Source: Filimonas sp. (lineage in GTDB: Bacteria > Bacteroidota > Bacteroidia > Chitinophagales > Chitinophagaceae). Taken from it: a DNA stretch of 64,000 bases. Where the stretch lies: the NCBI GenBank assembly GCA_017306865.1, contig JAFKHH010000016.1:248001-312000 (forward strand). The letters run 5' to 3'. Positions within the stretch are counted from its first letter, which is position 1. Each line of letters opens with the position of its first letter. A program made the position numbers and the translations under genes. This document shows positions 1 through 7,878 of the stretch, in pieces. Under the pieces are notes generated by a model. That model saw only the letters and a list, made by a program, of their open reading frames with translations, did not search any database and was not told where the DNA came from.

Positions 1-359
1 GCAACCTCCTGCTTTGAGGCTATTGATAGATATGGAGTATGTAGGCTTTTGATCTAAGCAAAACTTTGAAACAATGAAACTATGTGAAACTTTCCTTACG
101 CAACCGTTTGTTTAGAATCCGTTTAATATTCAGACGCATCTAAAATTAAATGAACAAAAAATATTAATGTGTTTGCGCAACTAAAAATAAAAAAAATTAC
201 ATTTATCACTCGTTATTACATATATAACAGTAAACGATATGCAAGCCTCCAAACTAACTGCTTATATTTTTAGGCCTGATGGCCTATGTCGTTTGCATCC
301 GCCTTACTGTGATACCATAGCAACCTTTTATAATCCCTTATAACCAATACAACAACCGT
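1..359. other. 5' spacer with candidate operator
   Basis: No gene is seen. The stretch holds a GTTTCAA-type word array (around 64-93), a 14-bp box ACGCAACCGTTTGT at 98-111 resembling LacI-family operators, and an AT-rich tract (about 140-240) ahead of the transporter gene. A small AGGCC/GGCCT hairpin lies near 272-285. The upstream gene lies outside the window. Confidence 0.4.
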
Positions 360-1589
360 ATGAGCATTAGCACACGCTTTAAATTATCATTCATGATGTT
401 CCTGGAGTTCTTCATCTGGGGCGCATGGTTTGTAACGTTGGGTACTTTCCTCGGCAATAATTTGCATGCAACAGGTGGACAAACAGGATCTGTTTTCTCT
501 ACGCAATCATGGGGTGCAATCATCGCGCCATTCATTATTGGCTTGATTGCAGACAGATATTTTAATGCGGAAAAAATATTGGGTGTGCTTCACATCATTG
601 GTGCCATACTTATGTACCAGATGTATAAAGCAACAGACATTGCAGTATTCTATCCCTATGTATTATCGTATATGATCTTATTTATGCCAACACTGGCATT
701 GGTTAATTCTGTTTCATTCAATCAAATGAAAAATCCTGAAAAAGAATTTTCCATTATCAGGGTATTTGGAACATTGGGATGGATCATCGCGGGGTTGACG
801 ATAAGCTTTGTTTTCCACTGGGATGCCACAGAGAATGTTTCTGCCGGTATGCTTAAAAATACATTCCTGATGGCAGGTGCAGCTTCTTTGCTGTTAGGCC
901 TTTTCAGTTTCACATTACCAGCAACGCCTCCAAAAGGCAAAACAGGTGAAAAGGTAAAAGTTTCTGACCTGCTTGGTTTAGATGCGTTGAAGCTATTGAA
1001 GGATAAAAACTTTGCAATCTTCTTTATATCGTCCATTCTCATTTGTATTCCATTGGCATTTTATTACCAGAACGCAAACGCCTTTCTTTCCAATGTTGGC
1101 GTTACCAACCCGACGGGAAAAATGACGATCGGCCAAATGTCAGAAGTCTTATTCCTGTTGTTACTCCCGGTATTCTTTAGCCGTTTTGGCTTTAAGAAAA
1201 CAATCCTGGTGGGTATGCTTGCCTGGGCAGTACGATATGCATTGTTTGCGTATGGTAATGCAGGCGCATTAAGTTTCATGTTAATTATCGGCATCGCTCT
1301 TCATGGCATTTGTTATGACTTCTTCTTTGTATCAGGTCAGATCTATACAGATTCTAAAGCTGGTGAAAAATATAAAAGTGCAGCACAAGGTTTAATTACG
1401 CTGGCAACATACGGTGTTGGTATGCTAATCGGGTTTGAGGTAGCAGGTCATATAACTGATACATACAAAGCTGCTGATGGCACGTTTGACTGGAAAATGG
1501 TGTGGATCATTCCATCTGGTATTGCAGCGGTTGTATTCTTATTATTTGCATTATTATTCAATGATAAAAAAGCTGACGCCAAAGCATAA
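360..1589 (+). CDS. NupG-like nucleoside/sugar:H+ symporter (MFS)
   Basis: This 409-residue polytopic inner-membrane protein has about twelve hydrophobic segments. It begins with a stretch (KLSFMMFLEFFIWGAWFVTLG) typical of the nucleoside:H+ symporter branch of the major facilitator superfamily, whose members include NupG and XapB. The family imports nucleosides or sugar-like substrates with protons. A charged cytoplasmic loop separates the two halves near residue 200. The next gene starts 3 bp after its stop, so it heads an operon with a TIM-barrel isomerase. Given the glycoside-oxidising neighbours, the substrate is more likely a sugar derivative than a nucleoside, but this is inference. 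Confidence 0.85.
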   Translation: MSISTRFKLSFMMFLEFFIWGAWFVTLGTFLGNNLHATGGQTGSVFSTQSWGAIIAPFIIGLIADRYFNAEKILGVLHIIGAILMYQMYKATDIAVFYPYVLSYMILFMPTLALVNSVSFNQMKNPEKEFSIIRVFGTLGWIIAGLTISFVFHWDATENVSAGMLKNTFLMAGAASLLLGLFSFTLPATPPKGKTGEKVKVSDLLGLDALKLLKDKNFAIFFISSILICIPLAFYYQNANAFLSNVGVTNPTGKMTIGQMSEVLFLLLLPVFFSRFGFKKTILVGMLAWAVRYALFAYGNAGALSFMLIIGIALHGICYDFFFVSGQIYTDSKAGEKYKSAAQGLITLATYGVGMLIGFEVAGHITDTYKAADGTFDWKMVWIIPSGIAAVVFLLFALLFNDKKADAKA

Positions 1590-1592
1590 TTT

Positions 1593-2489
1593 ATGACATC
1601 TGAAAACAGCAGGAGAAAAGCGATTAAAAACATTGTAGCAGGTAGCGCTGTAGCGGCTATCGGCTCCAGTGTGCTTACTTCATTTACCAACATACCATCT
1701 ACTCAAAATCAAACATCCACTGCTTTGAAAGGAAATATACAACACGCTGTTTGCCGCTGGTGCTTCAGCGATCTGTCTGTAGAGCAACTATGCATTGAAG
1801 CAAAAAAAATGGGCATCACAGGCATCGACCTTGTTGGCCCTAAAGACTGGGATACGCTGAAGAAAAACGGCCTGTTCTCTTCTATGTGTAACGGCGCAGA
1901 AATAAACCTGACAGACGGATGGAATAATCCGCAGTATCACGATACGCTGATCAAAAACTATACGGAGCATATTGATTATGTTTCGAAAGCCGGCTACAAA
2001 AACCTGATCTGCTTCAGCGGCAATAGGAAAGGCATGGATGATGAAACAGGGCTGAAGAATTGTGCAGAAGGATTGAAGAAAGTGATTGGCCTTGCAGAAA
2101 AAAAAGGAGTGGTCTTACAAATGGAATTGCTAAACAGCAAGCTGAATCATAAAGATTATATGTGCGACAGAACATCCTGGGGCGTAGAGTTATGTAAGCG
2201 TATCGGCTCTCCTAACTTCAAATTGCTCTATGACATTTATCACATGCAGATAGATGAAGGAGATGTGATTGCTACGATCAAAGCAAACTCAGCCTATATC
2301 GGGCACTATCACACGGCAGGTGTACCTGGCAGGCATGAGATAGATGATACACAGGAGCTATACTATCCGGCTATCATGCGCGCTATTGTGGCAACAGGCT
2401 TTAAAGATTTTGTGGCTCAGGAATTTATTCCAACGGCAAAAGACAAACTGGCTTCGCTGCAAAAGGCGATAGATATATGCGACGTTTAA
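1593..2489 (+). CDS. Tat-exported hydroxypyruvate-isomerase-like TIM barrel protein
   Basis: This 298-residue sugar phosphate isomerase/epimerase family (AP_endonuc_2) protein opens with a twin-arginine signal (SRRKAIKNIVAGS plus a hydrophobic stretch), so the enzyme is probably periplasmic. The body starts at HAVCRWCFSDLS and follows the hydroxypyruvate isomerase pattern: metal ligands in MELLNSK, LLYDIYHMQ, GRHEID and QEFIP. The family isomerises or epimerises small keto sugars using a divalent metal. It lies 3 bp after the transporter and upstream of the GMC oxidoreductase, suggesting it acts on an oxidised sugar. The exact substrate is not readable from sequence. Confidence 0.82.
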   Translation: MTSENSRRKAIKNIVAGSAVAAIGSSVLTSFTNIPSTQNQTSTALKGNIQHAVCRWCFSDLSVEQLCIEAKKMGITGIDLVGPKDWDTLKKNGLFSSMCNGAEINLTDGWNNPQYHDTLIKNYTEHIDYVSKAGYKNLICFSGNRKGMDDETGLKNCAEGLKKVIGLAEKKGVVLQMELLNSKLNHKDYMCDRTSWGVELCKRIGSPNFKLLYDIYHMQIDEGDVIATIKANSAYIGHYHTAGVPGRHEIDDTQELYYPAIMRAIVATGFKDFVAQEFIPTAKDKLASLQKAIDICDV

Positions 2490-2603
2490 TGTCAGTGGTG
2501 AGTTGTCAGTTGTGAATACGCTCAATGAAGAAAGCACTACTCACAGCTCACCACTCACAATTCACAAACTGCTTTTCAATTTTAACCATAATAAACAAAC
2601 GAC
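2490..2603. repeat. GTGA-word palindromic spacer
   Basis: The 114-bp spacer contains GTGAGTTGTCAGTTGTGAAT-like words on one arm (2496-2518) and their inverted relatives CACTCACAATTCACAA on the other (2539-2571). They could fold into an imperfect hairpin in the transcript between two genes of the same cluster. Related words recur at about 38760-38818. Confidence 0.5.
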
Positions 2604-4283
2604 ATGGCTGATCAAACGTTCGATGCAATTGTAGTAGGTTCCGGTATTAGTGGCGGTTGGGCTGCTAAGGAACTTACGGAAAAGGGATTGAAAGTATTGA
2701 TGCTGGAACGTGGTCGTAATATCGAACACGTAAAGGATTATGTAAACGCGACGAAGAATCCCTGGGATATTCCGCACAGAGGGAAAAACACACAGCAGAT
2801 GATCAAAGATTATCCTGTGTTGAAAAGAGACTACACGCTGAATGAAAGCAACCTTGACTATTGGGTAAACGAAAAGGAATGCCCGTATAGCGAGGCAAAA
2901 CCATTTGACTGGTTTAGAGGTTATCATGTAGGCGGACGTTCTTTAATGTGGGGAAGACAAAGTTATCGCTGGAGCGATTTTGACTTTGAAGCCAATGCAA
3001 AAGATGGCATGGGCGTTGACTGGCCTATCCGCTATAAAGATATTTCCAAATGGTACGACTATGCTGAAACATTTGCCGGCATTAGTGGCTCTATTGAGGG
3101 GTTACCTCAACTACCTGATGGTAAGTTCATGCCACCAATGGACCTGAACTGTGTGGAGAAGGATGTGGCAGCAAGAATTAAAGAACACTTCAAAGACTCA
3201 CGAAGACTGATCATAGGCCGCGTTGCAAACATTACGCAGCCACACAATAATAGAACTAATTGCCAATACCGTAACAAGTGCTGGCTGGGTTGTCCGTTTG
3301 GTGCATACTTCAGCACGCAGTCTGCAACATTGCCTGCGGCAATGAAAACAAATAACCTGACACTGCGTCCGTTCTCTATTGTTACAAAAGTGTTGTACGA
3401 TAAAGATTCAAAGAAGGCAACAGGTGTAGAAGTGTTGGATGCAGAAACAAATAAAACGTATGAGTACAAAGCAAAGATCATTTTCTTAAATGCGTCTGCG
3501 CTTAACTCTGCATGGATATTGATGAACTCTGCTACTGATGTATGGGAAGGTGGTTTGGGTAGCAGTAGCGGAGAATTGGGCCACAATGTAATGGACCACC
3601 ATTTCCGTTGCGGCGCTAGTGGTGAGGTAGAAGGATATGAAGATAAGTACACGTTTGGCCGTCGCGCAAATGGTTTCTATATTCCCCGTTTCCGCAACTT
3701 GTTTAACGACAAACGCGAGTATCTCCGTGGCTTTGGTTACCAGGGTGGTGCAGGCCGCCAGGGATGGGGAAAGGATGTTGCTGAACTAGGTATAGGCGCA
3801 GACATGAAGGAAGCAATGACTGAACCTGGTAAATGGACAATAGGCATGACCGGCTTCGGCGAAATACTTCCTTATCATGAAAACAAAATGTACCTGGATA
3901 AGGCGAAGAAAGATAAGTGGGGCTTGCCAACGCTGGTGCTTGATTGCGAGATTAAGGATAATGAGAAGAAGATGCGTACAGATATGATGAATGATGCGGC
4001 AGAAATGTTGCAGGCGTCTGGCATTAAGAATGTAAAGACTAGCGACAATGGTTATACATTCGGACAGGGCATTCATGAAATGGGTACGGCACGTATGGGC
4101 AAAGACGCTAAAACATCTGTGCTGAACGGCAACAACCAGATGTGGGATGCGAAGAATGTGTTCATTACAGACGGTGCCTGTATGACATCTGCGGCTTGCG
4201 TAAACCCGTCATTAACTTATATGGCATTGACAGCACGCGCTGCTGACTTTGCTGTGAGTGAATTGAAGAAGGGGAACTTGTAA
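2604..4283 (+). CDS. GMC oxidoreductase, probable sugar/glycoside dehydrogenase catalytic subunit
   Basis: This 559-residue FAD-dependent oxidoreductase of the GMC family is related to gluconate 2-dehydrogenase and FAD glucoside-3-dehydrogenase large subunits. The dinucleotide-binding motif GSGISG lies at residues 12-17, and MLERG follows at the end of the second strand. The C-terminal GMC region has IHEMGTARMG and the VNPSLTYMAL active-site segment. A Cys cluster C220-x5-C226-x3-C230 resembles that proposed to hold an iron-sulfur cluster in membrane FAD dehydrogenases. It has no signal peptide of its own. The gene for a Tat-bearing small subunit follows, so hitch-hiker export is likely. Electrons would pass to a cytochrome c or quinone. 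Confidence 0.87.
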   Translation: MADQTFDAIVVGSGISGGWAAKELTEKGLKVLMLERGRNIEHVKDYVNATKNPWDIPHRGKNTQQMIKDYPVLKRDYTLNESNLDYWVNEKECPYSEAKPFDWFRGYHVGGRSLMWGRQSYRWSDFDFEANAKDGMGVDWPIRYKDISKWYDYAETFAGISGSIEGLPQLPDGKFMPPMDLNCVEKDVAARIKEHFKDSRRLIIGRVANITQPHNNRTNCQYRNKCWLGCPFGAYFSTQSATLPAAMKTNNLTLRPFSIVTKVLYDKDSKKATGVEVLDAETNKTYEYKAKIIFLNASALNSAWILMNSATDVWEGGLGSSSGELGHNVMDHHFRCGASGEVEGYEDKYTFGRRANGFYIPRFRNLFNDKREYLRGFGYQGGAGRQGWGKDVAELGIGADMKEAMTEPGKWTIGMTGFGEILPYHENKMYLDKAKKDKWGLPTLVLDCEIKDNEKKMRTDMMNDAAEMLQASGIKNVKTSDNGYTFGQGIHEMGTARMGKDAKTSVLNGNNQMWDAKNVFITDGACMTSAACVNPSLTYMALTARAADFAVSELKKGNL

Positions 4284-4309
4284 GTACAAAGTACTAACTA
4301 CGAAGTACT

Positions 4310-4398
4310 AAAAATGTACGATGTTAGATGTATGATGTAATAATGAAAACGTATAAGCCTTTGCGACTTTGTTTATTCTTTGCGGCTTTGCGTGAAAT
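4310..4398 (+). repeat. 25-bp gene-end element plus CGCAAAG words
   Basis: Downstream of the GMC gene lie AAGTAC-type words (4283-4310), then ATGTACGATGTTAGATGTA at 4314-4332 continuing TGATGT. This 25-bp element recurs after two other genes. CTTTGCG words follow (4360-4396). No protein is encoded. Confidence 0.6.
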
Positions 4399-4423
4399 TT
4401 TTCAAAAAAATTAAACCAACATT

Positions 4424-4993
4424 ATGATAAACAGAAGAGATGCACTTGCGCGTGTTGGCCTTATAATGGGTGGCGCGGTTATTGGTGCTGAATTCTTTTT
4501 AAGCGGTTGTAAAAACACGGAAAAGAAAGACGGCGCTTCTTTTTCTGAAGATGATATTGCCTTGCTAGATGAGGTGGGCGAAACAATTATCCCTACTACA
4601 TCAACTCCGGGTGCGAAATCAGTTAAGATAGGCGCATTCATGACGATGATGGTGCATGACTGCTATGATGATAAAAATCAAAAAGCTTTCACAGAAGGTT
4701 TAAGCAAACTGGATGAGGCTAGCAAAAAGAAAAACAATGCGTCTTTCATGAAAAGCACACCAGAGCAACGTACAGCTTTGCTGAATGACCTGGATAAAGA
4801 AATGCGTGCTTATATGAAGGAGAAAAAGAAAGAAGATGCCGCGCATTATTTCAAATTGATGAAAGAGCTTACAATCTTAGGTTATTTCACCTCTGAAACA
4901 GGTGCAACAAAGGCATTGCGTTATATGGAAACACCGGGCAGATATGATGGTGCATTTCCGTATAAAAAAGGCGACAAGGCCTGGGCAACGTAG
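4424..4993 (+). CDS. Gluconate 2-dehydrogenase subunit 3-like small subunit
   Basis: This 189-residue protein belongs to the gluconate 2-dehydrogenase subunit 3 family. It starts with a twin-arginine signal (NRRDALARVGLIMGG) followed by FFLSGC, which could also act as a lipobox, giving a membrane-anchored periplasmic subunit. The rest is mostly helical and charged, as usual for this small subunit, which stabilises and exports the FAD-carrying partner. It lies 140 bp behind the GMC gene on the same strand, supporting a heteromeric dehydrogenase. No heme-binding CxxCH is present, so the electron-accepting cytochrome must be encoded elsewhere. Confidence 0.85.
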   Translation: MINRRDALARVGLIMGGAVIGAEFFLSGCKNTEKKDGASFSEDDIALLDEVGETIIPTTSTPGAKSVKIGAFMTMMVHDCYDDKNQKAFTEGLSKLDEASKKKNNASFMKSTPEQRTALLNDLDKEMRAYMKEKKKEDAAHYFKLMKELTILGYFTSETGATKALRYMETPGRYDGAFPYKKGDKAWAT

Positions 4994-5095
4994 TGAAGTA
5001 CTAAAGACGAAGTACAAAGGTCAAGCGAAGTGCTTTTCTGTACTTGGTACTTAGTACCTTGTACTTATTTACTTTAACAGTTTAATCGATTGATA
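4994..5095. repeat. AAGTAC-word inverted array
   Basis: The spacer has GAAGTACTAAAGACGAAGTA on the left arm (4995-5014) and TGTACTTGGTACTTAGTACC on the right (5039-5058), forming an imperfect hairpin from repeated AAGTAC words. The same words follow the GMC gene at 4283-4310. Confidence 0.55.
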
Positions 5096-5947
5096 ATGGT
5101 ACAGAATCGAAGAGATTTTTTGAAAATGGCTGGGTTTGCTGCCGGAGCTTTACTGCCTGCGACTAAATTACTTGCAGGAAGCAAAGGAACTAAACCATTC
5201 GGCATACAGTTATATTCGATAAAAGAAGATATAGCCAAAGACCCGAAAGATGTATTGAAACAACTGGCGTCTTATGGTTATAAACAAATAGAAAGCTTTG
5301 AAGGCTCGCAAGGCATTTTTTGGGGCATGGCTCCAAAAGAGTTTGGCAAGTATGTAAGCGACCTGGGCATGAAGATCATCTCTGCGCATTGCGATATTGA
5401 AAAAGATTTTGAACGCAAAGCAGCAGATGCGGCTTCTATCGGTATGAAGTATTTGTTGTGCCCATGGAAGGGCCCGCAAAAATCAATTGATGCTTTCAAA
5501 AAATTCGCAGATGAATTTAATAAATGCGGAGAAATATGTAAGAAGAATGGCATCCGTTTCGGTTATCACAACCACGATTATTCTTTCAAAACAATTGATG
5601 GACAGTTACCGCAGGATGTAATGATGGCGAATACTGACCCTGCATTGGTTGACTTTGAAATGGATATGTATTGGGTGGTAACGGCGGGCATGGACCCGAT
5701 TGCATATATGCAGAAGCATAAGAACCGTTTCCGCCTTTGTCATATTAAAGACCGTGTAAAGAATGCGCATGACCAGTTTGACTCGTGTGTATTGGGTACA
5801 GGAAGTATTGACTATCCATCTATCGTGAAGAAAGCGAAAGCATTGGGTATGCAGTATTTCATAGTGGAGCAGGAGAAGTTTGACCAGGGTACGCCAATGG
5901 AGTGCGCGCAAAAGAACGCGGTGTATATGAAGACGCTTAGCTTATAG
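5096..5947 (+). CDS. Tat-exported sugar phosphate isomerase/epimerase
   Basis: This TIM-barrel protein of the AP_endonuc_2 family is 283 residues from the ATG at 5096; a TTG at 5090 could add two residues but is less likely. The N-terminus (QNRRDFLKMAGFAAGALLP) is a clear twin-arginine signal. The barrel begins at PFGIQLYSIKED. Conserved positions include GYHNHDYSF, a metal-binding LVDFEMDMYWV, the HIKD turn and IVEQEKF near the end. These proteins act as epimerases or as 3-keto-glycoside lyases or hydrolases in several glycoside pathways. It differs clearly from the first TIM-barrel gene in the cluster, so two different steps are likely. Confidence 0.85.
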   Translation: MVQNRRDFLKMAGFAAGALLPATKLLAGSKGTKPFGIQLYSIKEDIAKDPKDVLKQLASYGYKQIESFEGSQGIFWGMAPKEFGKYVSDLGMKIISAHCDIEKDFERKAADAASIGMKYLLCPWKGPQKSIDAFKKFADEFNKCGEICKKNGIRFGYHNHDYSFKTIDGQLPQDVMMANTDPALVDFEMDMYWVVTAGMDPIAYMQKHKNRFRLCHIKDRVKNAHDQFDSCVLGTGSIDYPSIVKKAKALGMQYFIVEQEKFDQGTPMECAQKNAVYMKTLSL

Positions 5948-6269
5948 TATATAAGTTTATAAAGTAGATAGGGTATATAAAGTAGTTTTTGCTTTATATG
6001 CCCTTTTTTAATGAACAGATCTAAGCGATTTTTTCACCACATAGACACAGTAGGTACATAGTCACATAGAATAGGTTAAGGTCTTTTTATTAATAGTTAT
6101 GCCCGATTCATTCAAGAGAACATAGAACACATAGAGGAAATGCTTTGCATTTCTTGGTGTGCCACTGTGTCTTTGTGGCCAAATAAAAAATGTTAGACGT
6201 CCAACGTAACAAAGCATCTCGGCTTCATTACATCGTACATCTAACATCATACATATTTCTACCTTGTAC
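5948..6269. other. 322-bp convergent spacer with word repeats
   Basis: No gene is supported between the converging genes. The stretch contains TATAAAGTA words (5948-5992), two CACATAGA/CACAGTAG arrays (6035-6070 and 6115-6190, the second partly self-complementary), and the 25-bp gene-end element at 6230-6254, which lies 15 bp from the stop of the Gfo/Idh gene. Confidence 0.5.
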
Positions 6270-7694
6270 TTACAATTTCGGCCATCCTGCCCTATACTCT
6301 CTTTTCACAAACTGGTTGGCATCATCGTAGTTGGTTATGCGCATTGCCTGTGCATCCCATAGTAATTTTTTACGGCCGGAGAATTTACCGTTTGCATCTT
6401 TCAGGTTCCAGCTACGGAGCGCAAGATTGGCAAACAATACGGTCTCCGTTAGCGGACCGGCATAGTCAAACGGAGAGCTCAATTTGCTTTTTCCATAACC
6501 CGCTATACACGCATTTACCCATTGCTGATAGTGTCCTTCCGGCACGCGTGCCAATGTTTTAGCCACGTTAAGGTCTTTCATTTTTGAAGTAGGTAGTAAT
6601 GTAGGATTGCTACCATATGTGCCATACATGATCTTACCTTTGGTGCCTTCAATTATACCACCACCATCTCCATTGCCCATTGGTTCGTCCGGGCCTAATT
6701 CGGCAGGTCTTTCAGGGCGAATGTTGCCATCCATCCATGTCAGCTTCACATCGTTCTTACCTTTTTTACCGGGAAATTTAATACTTACAGAAGAAGCAAC
6801 AGGGCAACTTTCCGGATGGAAAGCTGGCTTCCACATTACTTCATAAATATCTGCCACGCTACACTCCACTTCTGATGGATAACCTAGCTCGCATACATTG
6901 AACGCAGGGTCTATGATATGGCACCCCATATCGCCCAACGCGCCTGTACCAAAGTCCCAGTAACCGCGCCAGTTAAATGGCACAAATGCGTTATGATAAT
7001 CATGGAACTGGGTAGGGCCTAACCAGAGATCCCAATCCAGCTCTTTAGGTATTTCTTCTTTTTGTGTTGGCGCTCCGCCACCTTGTGGCCATACGGGGCG
7101 GTTTGTCCAGCAACGTATGGTATGTGCTTCACCGATCAGTCCGGCAGCATACCATTCCTTCATTACACGTACACCATCACCCGACGAACCCTGATTACCC
7201 ATTTGTGTAACTACTTTATAACGCCTTGCTGCTTCCGTAAGCATACGCGCTTCATATATGTCGTGTGTGAGTGGCTTTTGTACATACACATGTTTGCCTA
7301 ACTGCATGGCTGCAATAGCAGCAGAGGCGTGTGTGTGGTCAGGTGTAGATACAGACACGGCATCAATATTTTTATGCTCTTTGTCCAGCATCTCACGAAA
7401 ATCTTTATAACGTTTTGCATTGGGAAACGCAGCGTATGACTTAGCTGCCTGGCGGTCATCTACATCGCAGAGAAACGCAATATTCGCTTTGGGGCTTTTT
7501 GCGAACTCGGCAATATCAGACTGGCCTTTACCTCCAACGCCTATACCGGCAATATTCAGCCGGTCACTAGGTGCAATAAATCCTTTGCCCAGTACGTGAC
7601 GCGGTACAATATAAAAACCTGCTAAAGCAGTTGCGGCCTGTTGTATGAACTTTCGGCGCGACTTGTTTGTTGTTATTGGTTGCTTAGGTTTCAT
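6270..7694 (-). CDS. Tat-exported Gfo/Idh/MocA family oxidoreductase
   Basis: This 474-residue NAD(P)-dependent sugar oxidoreductase has a twin-arginine signal (KSRRKFIQQAATALAGF). The Rossmann region starts at LNIAGIGVGGKGQSDI, and the dinucleotide-binding domain ends near VQKPLTHDIYEA, which carries the conserved EKP-like lysine as QKP. The C-terminal domain has an insert region around residues 230-300 typical of Bacteroidota members. Enzymes of this type oxidise or reduce sugar C3 positions, often with tightly bound cofactor when periplasmic. It faces the two-isomerase/GMC cluster and is divergent from the aldehyde dehydrogenase. A role in the same glycoside pathway is inference. Confidence 0.87.
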   Translation of the reverse strand: MKPKQPITTNKSRRKFIQQAATALAGFYIVPRHVLGKGFIAPSDRLNIAGIGVGGKGQSDIAEFAKSPKANIAFLCDVDDRQAAKSYAAFPNAKRYKDFREMLDKEHKNIDAVSVSTPDHTHASAAIAAMQLGKHVYVQKPLTHDIYEARMLTEAARRYKVVTQMGNQGSSGDGVRVMKEWYAAGLIGEAHTIRCWTNRPVWPQGGGAPTQKEEIPKELDWDLWLGPTQFHDYHNAFVPFNWRGYWDFGTGALGDMGCHIIDPAFNVCELGYPSEVECSVADIYEVMWKPAFHPESCPVASSVSIKFPGKKGKNDVKLTWMDGNIRPERPAELGPDEPMGNGDGGGIIEGTKGKIMYGTYGSNPTLLPTSKMKDLNVAKTLARVPEGHYQQWVNACIAGYGKSKLSSPFDYAGPLTETVLFANLALRSWNLKDANGKFSGRKKLLWDAQAMRITNYDDANQFVKREYRAGWPKL

Positions 7695-7828
7695 GCTCGT
7701 AATCGTTAGTGAAGAAAAGTTGCTCTTGAAGATAAGTATAATTATATAACGAAAATTATGATATGGCTTAATTTACAATCTGTTTAAATTTGGTTTGGTC
7801 CGGACTATTTTTTTGTAGTTTGTATTTT

Positions 7829-7842
7829 ACGCAAACGGTTGA
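7829..7842. promoter_or_regulatory. Candidate LacI-type operator
   Basis: ACGCAAACGGTTGA lies in the divergent gap, 36 bp before the aldehyde dehydrogenase start. Its core CAAACGGTTG is the exact reverse complement of the core at 101-110 upstream of the transporter operon. The resemblance to LacI-family operators is suggestive only. Confidence 0.3.
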
Positions 7843-7878
7843 TTGAATTTGATATTTTAGCTAAAGAATTATATTCCC

